Source: Bradyrhizobium sp. Tv2a-2
GTDB lineage: Bacteria > Pseudomonadota > Alphaproteobacteria > Rhizobiales > Xanthobacteraceae
Direction of reading: 5' to 3'
Length of the DNA: 64,000 nt
Assembly: GCF_000472425.1 (NCBI RefSeq)
Contig: NZ_AXAI01000007.1
Location: 62,001-126,000 of the forward strand
The first letter of the stretch is position 1. Each line of letters starts with the position of its first letter. Position numbers and translations under genes: made by a program. The notes under the pieces were generated by a model. The model saw only the letters and a program-made list of their open reading frames with translations. It was not told the DNA's origin and ran no database searches. Of this stretch, positions 54,156 to 64,000 are shown one piece after another.

Positions 54156-54255
54156 GTCATTCCAGGGCGATGCGTAGCATCGCGCTATGGTGCGCAATTG
54201 AGCACCGGAGAATCTCGAGATTCCAGATTCGCCTCTGCGAGGCGCCCGGAATGAC
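54156..54255. repeat. palindromic repeat family C, copy 2
   Basis: GTCATTCC...GGGCG at the left pairs with CGCCCGGAATGAC at the right. Internal stems include GGTGCGCAATTGAGCACC-like and GAATCTCGAGATTC-like segments. Related to the element at 14154. It lies between convergent genes (membrane protein and mutS). Confidence 0.75.
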
Positions 54256-54260
54256 AGGGC

Positions 54261-57002
54261 TCACCCCTTCGGCAATTTCGCCTTCAGCGCATAGAGCGCA
54301 TCCAGCGCCTCGCGCGGGGTCATCTCGTCCGGGTGCAGCGCCTTCACTGCCGCGATCAGTTGCTCCGCTTCGCTCGGCAGGGCGGCTTCGGCGGCGGCGC
54401 GGGAGGGGACGGCAAACAGGGGCAGATCGTCGGCGAGGGCGCGGGCGGTCTGGCCACGGTCTTGCGCCTCGAGCTTTGCCAGCACCGATTTGGCGCGCGC
54501 GATGACAGGCGGGGGCAGGCCGGCGAGCCGCGCGACCTGGATGCCGTAGGAGCGGTCGGCCGAGCCGGGCAGTACCTCGTGCAGGAACACCACGTCGCCC
54601 TGCCATTCCTTCACCCGCACCGTCGCATTGAACAGGCGCGGCAGTTTTACCGAGAGTGCGGTCAGCTCGTGATAGTGGGTGGCAAACAGCGTGCGGCAGC
54701 GGTTGGTCTCCTGCAGATGCTCGATCGCGGCCCAGGCGATGGAGAGGCCGTCGAAGGTCGCCGTGCCGCGGCCGATCTCGTCCAGAATCACCAACGCACG
54801 CTCACCCGCCTGGTTCAGGATCGCCGCGGTCTCGACCATCTCGACCATGAAGGTGGAGCGGCCGCGCGCGAGATCGTCCGCGGCTCCCACGCGCGAGAAC
54901 AGCCGGTCGACAATGCCGATGCGGGCGCGGCTTGCCGGCACGAAGGCGCCGATCTGCGCGAGCAGCGCAATCAGGGCGTTCTGGCGCAGGAAGGTCGATT
55001 TACCCGCCATGTTAGGGCCGGTCACCAGCCAGATCTGGCCGGATTTTTGCGCGGGCGCCGGCGACAGGTCGCAATTATTGGCGATGAATGGCGCACCGTC
55101 GCGCTTCAAGGCCTGCTCGACCACGGGATGGCGGCCTCCTTCGATGGCAAAACCGAGCGAGCCATCGACCTCCGGGCGGACGTAATTGTCGTCGATGGCA
55201 AGTTTCGCCAAGGCGGTCGCGACGTCGAGCAGCGCGAAGGCGTGAGCTGCCGCGCGCAAATCCTCGGCCGCGGTGAGCGCCTTTGCGGTCAGCCGCTCGA
55301 AAATCTCGAGCTCGAGGTTGAGCGCGCGCTCGCCGGCGTTCGCTATCTTGGCCTCGGTCTCGCCAAGCTCGGCGGTGGTGAAACGCACCTGGCCTGCCAG
55401 GGTCTGGCGGTGGATGAAGGTCGCGTTCAGCGGCGCCGACATCAGCTTGTCGCCGTGCTGCGCGGTGACCTCGACAAAATAACCCAGCACATTGTTGTGC
55501 CGGATTTTCAGACCCTTGACGCCGGTCTCGTCGGCATAGCGTGCCTGCATCGCCGCGACGACGAGGCGGGAGGCGTCACGCAGCGATCGGGCCTCGTCAA
55601 GCGCGGCCTCATAGCCTTCGCGCACAAAACCGCCGTCGCGCTTGACCAGCGGCAGCTGTTCGGCGAGCGCCCGCTCGAACTCGGCTGCCAGCTTGCGTGA
55701 GGGGCTGCGCAGCGCCTCGATCACGGCGACGACCTCCTGCGGCGGCTGCTCGAGCTCGCCGAGTTTCGCCAGCGCCTGGTCGGCTGCCAGAATGCCGTCG
55801 CGAAGGCCAGCGAGATCGCGCGGTCCGCCGCGGCCGACCGACAATCGCGCCAGTGCGCGCGACATGTCGGGCGCGCCGCGCAGGATAGAGCGGATGTCTT
55901 CGCGAGTCGCGTGGTCGGCGACAAAGCAGGCGACCGCGTCCAACCGGCGCGCGATCTGCGCGGCATCGGTGAGCGGCGCGGCCAGCCGCTGCGCCAGCAG
56001 CCGCGAGCCTGCCGGCGTCACGGTGCAGTCGATGGCGTCGAGCAGCGAGCCGCGACGCTCGCCTGCGAGCGTGCGGGTCAGCTCGAGATTGGCGCGGGTG
56101 GCCGGATCGATCGCCATGGTGGTTCCGGTCGCCTCGCGCGCGGGCGGCGACAGCGGCGGCCGCTTTCCAACTTGCGTGCGGTCGATATAGGTGACAGCGG
56201 CGGCTGCGGCGGTGGCTTCCAGCCGCGACATTGCGGCGAGGCCATCCATGGTGGCGACGGCGAAATAATCGCAGAGGCGCCGCTCGGCGGTCGCGCTGTC
56301 GAAGACGTCGCGGGTCAGCGGCGTCACCGCCGGCAATTCGCGCAACACCGGCCCGAGCTCGGTGTCCCCATACAGCGCGTCGGTGACGATCGCCTCATTG
56401 GGGTTGATGCGCGCCAGCGTCGCCTGCAATTCGGTCACCGAGCACTCGGTGACCATGAATTCGGAGGTCGAAATATCGATCCAGGCGAGCCCGAAGCGGT
56501 CGCCGCCGTGCGAGGCCCGCGCGCGCGCAATCGCCAGCAAATAATTATTGGCGCGGGCGTCGAGCAGCGTGTCCTCGGTCAGGGTGCCCGGCGTGACCAG
56601 CCGCACCACGTCGCGTTTGACCACGCTCTTGTTGCCGCGGGCGCGCGCCGTGGCCGGGTCCTCCATCTGCTCGCACACCGCGACCCGAAAGCCTTTGGCG
56701 ATCAGCCGGTGCAGATAGTCGTCCGACCGCTCCACCGGCACGCCGCACATCGGGATGTCCATGCCCTGATGCTTGCCGCGCTTGGTCAGCATGATGCCGA
56801 GCGCCTTGGAGGCGATCTCGGCGTCGTCGAAGAACAATTCGTAGAAATCACCCATCCGGTAGAACAGAAGCAGCCCCGGATGAGCCGTCTTGATTTCAAG
56901 GTACTGTTCCATCATCGGCGTGACGCGCGCTGCAGGTTCTGCGGCGGCGGCCGGCTCAGGCTGTTCGGCTTCGGGCGGGGTGACGGAGGGCTGGGCGGTC
57001 AT
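54261..57002 (-). CDS. mutS: DNA mismatch repair protein MutS
   Basis: A 913-residue MutS. The N-terminal mismatch-binding Phe-x-Glu is in [16 protein letters not shown]. The ATPase has Walker [14 protein letters not shown], Walker [15 protein letters not shown] and the composite STFMVEMVE helix. The C-terminal helix-turn-helix ([17 protein letters not shown]) mediates dimer/tetramer formation. Its length is close to other rhizobial MutS proteins. It recognises mismatches and recruits MutL. Confidence 0.97.
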   Translation of the reverse strand: MTAQPSVTPPEAEQPEPAAAAEPAARVTPMMEQYLEIKTAHPGLLLFYRMGDFYELFFDDAEIASKALGIMLTKRGKHQGMDIPMCGVPVERSDDYLHRLIAKGFRVAVCEQMEDPATARARGNKSVVKRDVVRLVTPGTLTEDTLLDARANNYLLAIARARASHGGDRFGLAWIDISTSEFMVTECSVTELQATLARINPNEAIVTDALYGDTELGPVLRELPAVTPLTRDVFDSATAERRLCDYFAVATMDGLAAMSRLEATAAAAAVTYIDRTQVGKRPPLSPPAREATGTTMAIDPATRANLELTRTLAGERRGSLLDAIDCTVTPAGSRLLAQRLAAPLTDAAQIARRLDAVACFVADHATREDIRSILRGAPDMSRALARLSVGRGGPRDLAGLRDGILAADQALAKLGELEQPPQEVVAVIEALRSPSRKLAAEFERALAEQLPLVKRDGGFVREGYEAALDEARSLRDASRLVVAAMQARYADETGVKGLKIRHNNVLGYFVEVTAQHGDKLMSAPLNATFIHRQTLAGQVRFTTAELGETEAKIANAGERALNLELEIFERLTAKALTAAEDLRAAAHAFALLDVATALAKLAIDDNYVRPEVDGSLGFAIEGGRHPVVEQALKRDGAPFIANNCDLSPAPAQKSGQIWLVTGPNMAGKSTFLRQNALIALLAQIGAFVPASRARIGIVDRLFSRVGAADDLARGRSTFMVEMVETAAILNQAGERALVILDEIGRGTATFDGLSIAWAAIEHLQETNRCRTLFATHYHELTALSVKLPRLFNATVRVKEWQGDVVFLHEVLPGSADRSYGIQVARLAGLPPPVIARAKSVLAKLEAQDRGQTARALADDLPLFAVPSRAAAEAALPSEAEQLIAAVKALHPDEMTPREALDALYALKAKLPKG

Positions 57003-57222
57003 GGGAGGCGCAAACTAGCCAATTTCGCAAGGTGGTCCTACCGCTTTGCAGGAGGGATCAGGGTTTTCCACGTCCCAAGACCCATCAGGGCCACATGATG
57101 GGTCTTGACGGCCCCGCTTCAATTCCGAAGCGAGCTGCAAAACCGTCAATTGACCTCCCCGGGGGTCGCTCCTAAAACTCGCCATCAATTGAGGCCGGAT
57201 CCGGCATTGAGGGAGAGAACAG

Positions 57223-58431
<1,209 letters not shown>

Positions 58432-58445
58432 AATGACAATTCGGG

Positions 58446-58464
58446 AGCGCCCTGGGGCGCTTTT
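58446..58464 (+). terminator. Rho-independent terminator after pcaF
   Basis: AGCGCC-CTGG-GGCGCT followed by TTT lies 15 bases after the pcaF stop codon. The stem is 6 bases and GC-rich. It suggests that pcaF and pcaHG are separate transcripts. Confidence 0.7.
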
Positions 58465-58504
58465 CCGGATTAGTTATATCACACAATAATCGGGACAATG
58501 GTAA

Positions 58505-58539
58505 CGGGCCCCGGCTCTTTGGGGTTCCCTTGGGGCCCG
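58505..58539 (+). promoter_or_regulatory. hairpin in the pcaH leader
   Basis: CGGGCCCC and GGGGCCCG form an 8-base perfect stem with a 19-base loop. It ends just before the AAGGAG-like binding site of pcaH. It could control translation or protect the transcript. Function not shown. Confidence 0.5.
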
Positions 58540-58552
58540 GAAGGAGTTCGCC

Positions 58553-59254
58553 ATGACGTTCGTCTATCCCGTCAAAAGCAACGACGCGCATCCGGCGCCG
58601 CTGTCGCCCGAGTACAAAAGCTCGATCAAGCGTGCGCCCTCGAGGCCCTTGATCCCGATGCGCCACACGCTGTCGGAGCTGACCGGCCCGGTCTACGGCC
58701 ATGAAACGGTGCGGCCCGGAGACGCTGATCTCACCACCATGCACAAGGGCGAACCCTTGGGCGAACGCATCATCGTGCACGGCCATGTGCTTGACGAGGA
58801 CGGCCGCGGCGTGCCCGACACACTGGTCGAACTCTGGCAGGCCAATGCCTGCGGCCGCTACATCCATGTGCGCGATCAGCATCCGGCGCCGCTCGATCCC
58901 AACTTCACCGGTGCCGGCCGCACGCAGTCGGATGCATCGGGCTATTACCGCTTCGTTACCATCAAGCCCGGCGCCTACCCCTGGGGCAATCACCACAATG
59001 CCTGGCGCCCGGCGCATATCCACTTCTCGGTTTTCGGCCACTCCTTCGTCTCGCGCCTGGTGACGCAAATGTATTTCCCGGGCGATCCGCTGTTTGCGTT
59101 CGACCCGATCTTCAACTCGGTCCCGGACGAGAAGGCGCGCTTCCGCATGGTCTCGTCCTTCGATCTCGAAAACACCCAGCCGGAATGGGCGCTGTGCTAC
59201 CGCTTCAACATCGTGCTGCGCGGCCACAACGCCACGCCAATGGAGACCAAGTAA
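58553..59254 (+). CDS. pcaH: protocatechuate 3,4-dioxygenase, beta subunit
   Basis: A 233-residue iron-bearing subunit that cleaves protocatechuate between its hydroxyls. The four Fe(III) ligands are visible with the spacing known for the Pseudomonas enzyme: Tyr103 (CGRYIHV), Tyr142 (GAYPWG), His155 and His157 (RPAHIHFS). The N-terminal domain and length are normal. It is followed after one base by pcaG. Together with pcaF it serves the beta-ketoadipate pathway for aromatic acids from plant material. Regulation by a LysR-type PcaQ is common in relatives, but no such gene is in the window. Confidence 0.95.
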   Translation: MTFVYPVKSNDAHPAPLSPEYKSSIKRAPSRPLIPMRHTLSELTGPVYGHETVRPGDADLTTMHKGEPLGERIIVHGHVLDEDGRGVPDTLVELWQANACGRYIHVRDQHPAPLDPNFTGAGRTQSDASGYYRFVTIKPGAYPWGNHHNAWRPAHIHFSVFGHSFVSRLVTQMYFPGDPLFAFDPIFNSVPDEKARFRMVSSFDLENTQPEWALCYRFNIVLRGHNATPMETK

Positions 59255-59255
59255 C

Positions 59256-59849
59256 GTGGCAAGCAAAGCAGAAGGCATCACGCCGTCGCAGACGGTCGGG
59301 CCGTTCTTCAAATATGGCCTGACGCCGAACGGTCAGTACGACTGGAACGACGCCTTCACCAACAATCTGATCACGCCGGACGTTTCGGGCGACCGCATCC
59401 GCATCGAGGGCCGCGTGTTCGACGGTGACGGTGTTGCCGTTCCCGACTGCATGCTGGAAGTGTGGCAGGCCGATGCGCAGGGGCGTTTCGCCGATCCGCA
59501 GGACAAGCGCGCGCTACCGAACGCGGCGTTCAAGGGTTTCGGCCGCTGCGGCACCGACCAGAACGGCGTCTATTCCTTCGACACCATCAAGCCGGGCGTG
59601 GTGCCCGATCCCGATGGCAAGCCGCAGGCCCCGCATGTTCTTCTGGCGGTGTTCGGCCGCGGCATGTTGCGGCATCTCTACACGCGGATCTATTTCGCCG
59701 ACGAGGCGGCCAATGGCGCCGACCCGGTGCTGGCGCTGGTCCCCGCCGACCGCCGCGCCACGCTGATCGCAAGCCGCAAGAGCGATGGCGTCTACACGCT
59801 CGACATCCGCCTGCAGGGCGACGGCGAGACGGCGTTTTTCGACGTGTGA
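59256..59849 (+). CDS. pcaG: protocatechuate 3,4-dioxygenase, alpha subunit
   Basis: A 197-residue subunit with ITPSQTVGPFFKYGL at the start and the shared dioxygenase core (PDCMLEVWQADAQGRF, YSFDTIKPG). It lacks the iron ligands of the beta subunit, as expected, and contributes to the active-site cavity. The GTG start follows the pcaH stop by one base, so the pair is translationally coupled. Confidence 0.94.
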   Translation: MASKAEGITPSQTVGPFFKYGLTPNGQYDWNDAFTNNLITPDVSGDRIRIEGRVFDGDGVAVPDCMLEVWQADAQGRFADPQDKRALPNAAFKGFGRCGTDQNGVYSFDTIKPGVVPDPDGKPQAPHVLLAVFGRGMLRHLYTRIYFADEAANGADPVLALVPADRRATLIASRKSDGVYTLDIRLQGDGETAFFDV

Positions 59850-59926
59850 GGTTGGAGTCGAACTCGCCACGTTTTCGATCGTCATGGTCGGGACAAGCCC
59901 AGCCGTGACGGAGAACGCGGGGGTGG

Positions 59927-61492
59927 TTACTCCATCACCGCGTGCTGCTCGGCGGCGCCGCTGGCCTGGCTGCGTAGCGCGGCCTTGGTCGAGCCGATCA
60001 TGATTGCGAGCGGGATCGAGCAGAGGATGAAGATCATCACCAGCTGATAGTCGTGGGCGAAGGCGATGATCTGCGCCTGTAGCGCGACCATCACATCGGC
60101 GAGCGCGCGGCCGGCGCTCGAATTCAGATTGATCAGGCGGCTGACATCGGGCATCTGCAGCGCCTGATTGAACGGGCTGATGTGCTCGGACAGGATAGCG
60201 TAGGTGCGGCGCGAGCCCTGGGTGAGCTGCGCGATCACGAGGGAGATGCCGATCGAACTCGCGACATTGCGCACCAGGGTCAGGATCGAGGTACCGTCGG
60301 TACGCAGATCGTTCGGCAGCGTCATGAACGACACTGTCGAGAGCGGCACGAAGACGAGGCCGAAGCCAAAACCCTGGATGACGCTGACTGTCACGATCTC
60401 GGACGCCTGGGTCTGGTCGGTCCATCCCGTCATCTGGAACAGCGACCCCGCGGTAATGATGAGCCCGGTGATGATCAGCGAGCGCGCCTCGAAATAACGC
60501 ATCAGCCGCCCCACCAGCATCATGGCAAAGAAGGTGCCGAAGCCGCGGCTTGCAAGCAGAAAGCCGGCGCTGATGATGGGGTAGCCGATCACGTTCTGTA
60601 AGTAGGGCGAGGCCAGCGCCATGGTCGAGTAGAGCACGAGCCCCATCACCGTCATGAAGATGCAGCCGGTGAGGAAGTTGCGGTCCTTGAACAGCGCGAG
60701 CCTCACGAACGGGTTCGAGGTCGTGAAGGAATGCGCGAGGAAATAATAGAAGGCGGCGCCGGCGACGACGAACTCGATGATGATCTCGTTGGATTCCAGC
60801 CAGTCGAGCTGCTCGCCGCGATCGAGCGCGAGCTGGAGCGAGCCGATCGCAACCGCCAGTGCGCCGAAGCCGAACCAGTCGAAGCGCCGTTCGTGGTCCT
60901 GCTTGGTCTCGTCCATGAAGATGATCAGGCCGAGCACGGTAACGACGCCGAACGGCAGGTTGACGAAGAACACCCAGTGCCAGGAATAGGTCTCGGTGAG
61001 CCAGGCGCCGAGCGACGGCCCCATGATCGGGCCCATCATCACGCCCATACCCCAGATCGACATCGCCTTGGCGCGTTCCTGCAGGGTGTAGTAGTCGAGC
61101 ATAACCGCCTGCGACAGCGGCACCAGCGCAGCACCGAACACGCCCTGTAACAGGCGGAACAGCACCATCTGGTTGATGTCCTGCGCGAGCCCGCACAGCA
61201 CCGAGGCAACGGTGAAGCCCGCCGAGCAGATGATGAAGGTGCGCTTGCGCCCGAAGCGGTTGGCGATCCAGCCCACCGGCGCGGTCATGATCGCGGCCGC
61301 GACGATGTAGGAGGTCAGGACCCAATTGATCTGGTCCTGCGAGGCGGACAGCGAGCCCTGCATATAGGGCAGCGCGACATTGGCGATGGTGGTGTCGAGC
61401 GCCTGCATGATGGTGGCGGTCATGGCGCAGATCGTCACCATGTTCCGGCGCATGCCGGGAACCGCCATCGGTGGGTGTGCGGCGCCGGACAC
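59927..61492 (-). CDS. DHA2 family efflux MFS transporter (EmrB-like)
   Basis: A 521-residue 14-helix drug:proton antiporter. QALDTTIANVALPYMQGSLSASQDQINWVLTSYIVAAAIMTAPVGWIANRFGRKR carries the DHA2 signature, with LSQAVMLDYYTLQERAKAMSIWGMGVMMGP the usual motif C region. It starts at GTG, 3 bases after the stop of the EmrA-like gene, so the two are one operon. A tripartite exporter with a TolC-like channel is inferred; the drugs are not known. Confidence 0.93.
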   Translation of the reverse strand: MSGAAHPPMAVPGMRRNMVTICAMTATIMQALDTTIANVALPYMQGSLSASQDQINWVLTSYIVAAAIMTAPVGWIANRFGRKRTFIICSAGFTVASVLCGLAQDINQMVLFRLLQGVFGAALVPLSQAVMLDYYTLQERAKAMSIWGMGVMMGPIMGPSLGAWLTETYSWHWVFFVNLPFGVVTVLGLIIFMDETKQDHERRFDWFGFGALAVAIGSLQLALDRGEQLDWLESNEIIIEFVVAGAAFYYFLAHSFTTSNPFVRLALFKDRNFLTGCIFMTVMGLVLYSTMALASPYLQNVIGYPIISAGFLLASRGFGTFFAMMLVGRLMRYFEARSLIITGLIITAGSLFQMTGWTDQTQASEIVTVSVIQGFGFGLVFVPLSTVSFMTLPNDLRTDGTSILTLVRNVASSIGISLVIAQLTQGSRRTYAILSEHISPFNQALQMPDVSRLINLNSSAGRALADVMVALQAQIIAFAHDYQLVMIFILCSIPLAIMIGSTKAALRSQASGAAEQHAVME

Positions 61493-61495
61493 GGG

Positions 61496-62653
61496 CTATT
61501 CCGGCTTTGCCGCAGCCGACAAGCCGAGGAGGCCCGCCAGCGTACGCTTGTGGCCGGTGTCGATGGTGGCATAGACGCTCATGCCGGCCTTCAGCTTCTT
61601 CACGACGGGATCGCTTTCATCGAAATAGATGCGCACCGGCACGCGCTGCACGACCTTGACGAAATTGCCGGTCGCGTTCTGCGGCGGCAGGATCGCGAAC
61701 TGTGCGCCGGTGCCCGGCGACAGCGAGCCGACAGAGCCCTTGAACACGTGGTCCGGGAACGCATCGACCTCGAGCGTCACGGGCTGGCCGGTTTCGACAT
61801 AGGTGAAGTCGCTTTCCTTGGGATTGGCGTCGACCCAGGGATGATCGACGTCGATCACCGAGAACACCGGCGTGCCCGCCGGCACATAGCGTCCCATCTG
61901 GATCTGGTCGACCTGGGTGGCGATGCCCGACAGCGGCGCGCGCAGCACCGTGTGGTCGAGATTGCGCTGGGCCACGCCGAGCGCCGCCTTGGCCTGGTAA
62001 TAGGGCGGGAATTGCTCGATCGGCAGCTCGACATTGCCAAGCAGCTGCGTCTTCGCATTGGAAATCTGCTGCTGCACGAAGGCATATTCCGCCCGCGCGG
62101 TGACCAGCGCAGTCGAGGCATTGTCGAGGTCGAGCTGCGAGCCGAAGCTGCTTCTCGCGAGTGTCGACTTGCGCTCGACATCGCGCTGCTTCAGGTCGAT
62201 GGTCTGCTGCATCAAATCGCCCATCTGCTGGTAGATTTTGATGTTGGCCTGCAGATTGTTGTAGCTGGTGCGCGACTGCTCGAGCGCGGACTTGGCCTGG
62301 TCGAGCGCAAGCTGATACGGCTCGGGGTCGATCTCGAACAGCTCATCGCCCTGACTGACGTGCTGGCCTTCCTTCACCACGATCTTGATGATCTTGCCGG
62401 CGATGTCGGGCGTGATCAGAACCTTCTGCGCGCCGACATAGGCGTCGTCGGTACCGACATAGCGGCCGCCATTGAGATAGAACGCAAGGCCGCCGACCAC
62501 GGCGACGATCGGCAGCACGACCAGCAGCAGGAAGCGGCGGTAGCGGCGCAGGCCGGCGAGCAGCCGGCGGCGCGGCTCGGCCGCGAGCTTGGTGCGGGAT
62601 TGGTCGGGCTTGCCCTTCTGCTCGGGAGGGAATTTGAGGACCGGATCAGCCAT
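61496..62653 (-). CDS. EmrA/HlyD-family efflux membrane-fusion protein
   Basis: A 385-residue membrane-fusion protein. One membrane helix lies at about 45-65, then GRYVGTDDAYVGAQKVLITPDIAGKIIKIVVKEGQHV, the EmrA barrel, a coiled hairpin and the second half with APLSGIATQVDQIQMGRYVPAGTPVFSVID. It bridges EmrB to an outer-membrane channel. I start at MADPVLKF, which has GGAGGGAG 7 bases upstream inside the end of the marR gene; a 10-codon longer frame overlaps that regulator more. Confidence 0.92.
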   Translation of the reverse strand: MADPVLKFPPEQKGKPDQSRTKLAAEPRRRLLAGLRRYRRFLLLVVLPIVAVVGGLAFYLNGGRYVGTDDAYVGAQKVLITPDIAGKIIKIVVKEGQHVSQGDELFEIDPEPYQLALDQAKSALEQSRTSYNNLQANIKIYQQMGDLMQQTIDLKQRDVERKSTLARSSFGSQLDLDNASTALVTARAEYAFVQQQISNAKTQLLGNVELPIEQFPPYYQAKAALGVAQRNLDHTVLRAPLSGIATQVDQIQMGRYVPAGTPVFSVIDVDHPWVDANPKESDFTYVETGQPVTLEVDAFPDHVFKGSVGSLSPGTGAQFAILPPQNATGNFVKVVQRVPVRIYFDESDPVVKKLKAGMSVYATIDTGHKRTLAGLLGLSAAAKPE

Positions 62654-63128
62654 AGCGCTGCTCCCTCCTGAGTTGGCCGCCATTGGTGATCTGTACAGCG
62701 TTACGCACGTTTTCCTTGATCTGCTCGAGTTGGCCGAGAAGGCGATGCGCGTCCGCGGGATTGATGCCTTCCAGCGCGGTCGCGGTGAGTTCCGATTTCA
62801 GGCCACTCATCTTGCCGAGCAGCGCCCGGCCGGCCTTGCGCAAGTAGAGACGATTGACGCGGCGGTCGGTCGCGTCGCTGCGCCGCTCGATCCAGCCGGC
62901 GTCGCAGAGCTTGTCGATCAGCCGGGTCAGCGTGATCGGCTGCATTTCCAGGAGCTCTGCGAGTTCCGTCTGCTTCATGCCCTCGCTGCGCTCGACCTTG
63001 GCGAGCACCGCCCATTGCGCGCGGGTGATGCCGAAGCGCGCGGCCTCCTTGTCGGCATAGGCGCGCAACAGCCGGTGCAGCTCGCCCAGCGTGAACAGAA
63101 AGTTAGCATCCACGGAACCGCGGACCAT
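62646..63128 (-). CDS. MarR family transcriptional regulator
   Basis: A 160-residue winged-helix regulator. The HTH is in QTELAELLEMQPITLTRLIDKLCDAGWIERRSDATDRRVNRLYL, with the DxRxx wing intact, plus terminal helices that make the dimer. Its stop overlaps the EmrA-like start by 8 bases, so it is the first gene of a regulator-efflux operon. A TTG five codons upstream could also serve. It probably represses the pump through a palindrome just upstream and releases on binding a phenolic or drug ligand. Confidence 0.92.
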   Translation of the reverse strand: MVRGSVDANFLFTLGELHRLLRAYADKEAARFGITRAQWAVLAKVERSEGMKQTELAELLEMQPITLTRLIDKLCDAGWIERRSDATDRRVNRLYLRKAGRALLGKMSGLKSELTATALEGINPADAHRLLGQLEQIKENVRNAVQITNGGQLRREQRYG

Positions 63129-63158
63129 AAGCTTGGTCTCCAATAAGCCTCGATAATA

Positions 63159-63172
63159 ATAAGCTAGCTTAT
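63159..63172. promoter_or_regulatory. candidate MarR operator
   Basis: ATAAGCTAGCTTAT is a 14-base perfect palindrome in the gap between the divergent marR and zur-like genes, 31 bases before the marR start. The length and AT-rich arms suit a MarR dimer. Binding is inferred. Confidence 0.65.
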
Positions 63173-63284
63173 GATCTTTTCATGGCCCCTTAACAACCCG
63201 TTCGACCCGCTCTCAGCACATGGCAGGCATCACCCTGTGCGCGGGCTTTGGGATCGGCGCCCGAAATGCTACAAACTGGCGGCA

Positions 63285-63776
63285 ATGACTCCTGAAAAGC
63301 CGGCCTTTCCAGCGCCCGACCACGATCACGACCGCTGCGCCGCGGAAGCGATCACGCATGCCGAGCGGATTTGCGCGCTGCGGGCGCAGAAACTGACCCC
63401 AATTCGCCGCCAGGTGCTGCAGGCGCTGCTCGCAAGCCACCGTCCGCTCGGCGCCTATGAGCTGATCGATGCGCTCGCGAAATCAATGCCGCGCCCGGCG
63501 CCAATCACGGTCTATCGCGCGCTTGAGTTCCTGATGGCCAATGGCCTTGTCCACCGCATCGAAAGCCGCAACGCCTATCTGGCCTGCGCGCAGTCGCATG
63601 ACGACGCGGCGATGGTGGCGTTCCTGATCTGCGATCGCTGCGGCGCGGTCGGCGAAATTGCCGCAGCTCCCGTGGCCAAAAGCCTCAATGCGGCGGCGCG
63701 GGCCTCGGGCTTTGCGCCCAAACTGTCCGTGCTCGAGATCACAGGCCTCTGCGCCCATTGCCAGCAGGCCGCATGA
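63285..63776 (+). CDS. Fur family regulator, Zur-like
   Basis: A 163-residue Fur-superfamily repressor. The winged helix has LTPIRRQVLQALLASHRPLGAYELIDAL and PAPITVYRALEFLMANGLVHRIES. Structural zinc is held by CDRC (116-119) and CAHC (156-159). The N-terminal HDHDRC and the SHDD stretch look like further metal ligands. The GAYELI and FLICDRCG spacing favours Zur (zinc uptake) over Fur or Irr. It is divergent from marR and followed 73 bases later by a permease gene. Confidence 0.85.
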   Translation: MTPEKPAFPAPDHDHDRCAAEAITHAERICALRAQKLTPIRRQVLQALLASHRPLGAYELIDALAKSMPRPAPITVYRALEFLMANGLVHRIESRNAYLACAQSHDDAAMVAFLICDRCGAVGEIAAAPVAKSLNAAARASGFAPKLSVLEITGLCAHCQQAA

Positions 63777-63849
63777 ACAGGATCATCCTGTCATCCCAAC
63801 GTCCAACGAGAACAAGAAGGGCGCCGCTCAAAGCGCCATCGGGAGAGAA

Positions 63850-64000
63850 ATGGCTTCGAAGCACGTAATTTCATCCGCCGGGCGGCCGTTGAGCCCGGGG
63901 GCCATCGCATTGATGCTGATGCTGTGTTTCACATGGGGTTTTAACCAGATCGCGATCAAGCTCGTGCTGCCGGACATCCCGCCGATGCTGCAGGCGGCGA
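63850..64000 (+). CDS. DMT/EamA family transporter (cut by right edge)
   Basis: Only the first 50 codons are present. LSPGAIALMLMLCFTWGFNQIAIKLVLPDIPPMLQAA is the typical first helix of EamA-type drug/metabolite transporters (FxWGxNxxAxK with a following Pro-Pro). GGGAGAGAA lies directly before the ATG. The substrate cannot be inferred from the fragment. Confidence 0.8.
   Translation, partial: MASKHVISSAGRPLSPGAIALMLMLCFTWGFNQIAIKLVLPDIPPMLQAA

Overview
The window is high-GC chromosomal DNA from an alphaproteobacterium of the order Hyphomicrobiales. Gene content points to Bradyrhizobium or a close relative: a RegS/RegR redox two-component pair, MmcB, an intracellular PHB depolymerase with a Cys nucleophile, a DUF1330 protein, HWE/HisKA_2-type signalling, and several families of palindromic intergenic repeats. 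No rRNA gene is present, so the genus is an inference. The last gene is cut by the right edge.

Layout. 0.2-5.4 kb: a type I secretion (T1SS) pair, ABC exporter with a degenerate C39-like domain plus HlyD adaptor, next to a TIGR03118 beta-propeller-like protein without a signal peptide. 5.4-6.3 kb: non-coding DNA, a repeat and tRNA-Arg(CCG). 6.3-13.1 kb: YccF, two large GGDEF-EAL proteins and a HisKA_2 sensor kinase. 13.3-19.4 kb: an SDR, two tandem paralogous cytochromes P450, a secreted SGNH hydrolase and an LLM flavin monooxygenase. 19.7-24.8 kb: a methyltransferase-glycosyltransferase fusion, a GntR regulator with its MFS transporter, and a second MFS transporter. 24.9-27.6 kb: a PHB-depolymerase-family esterase, an MBL-fold hydrolase and mmcB. 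27.7-31.5 kb: regR, regS, and a two-gene ABC exporter. 31.7-39.3 kb: phaZ, a YgjP-type metallopeptidase, a PBP1A-type peptidoglycan synthase, a DUF1330 protein, a branched-chain amino acid binding protein and an O6-methylguanine repair protein.

39.5-46.7 kb is the most unusual region. A LuxR-type regulator with a degenerate receiver faces a four-gene array transcribed in the order repeat protein, single-module protein, PrtD-type ABC exporter, HlyD adaptor. The first two proteins share a roughly 74-residue Gly/Asn-rich module (AGNGG ... Q-N ... DQ ... AGIGG), present five times in one and once, split by an insertion, in the other. Neither has an N-terminal signal peptide or clear RTX nonapeptides. 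I infer they are substrates of the adjacent secretion system and possibly a self-assembling surface or matrix material.

46.9-57.0 kb: glnD, an SsuABC-like sulfonate/nitrate/taurine-type ABC transporter, an OsmC protein, an unknown membrane protein and mutS. 57.2-59.8 kb: pcaF and pcaHG of the beta-ketoadipate pathway. 59.9-63.8 kb: an EmrAB-type drug efflux pair under a MarR regulator with a perfect palindrome upstream, then a Zur-like Fur-family regulator and the start of a DMT-family permease.

Start codons were often moved inward from the longest open frame, using ribosome-binding sites, family N-termini, and the finding that intergenic repeats read through in frame into some genes.
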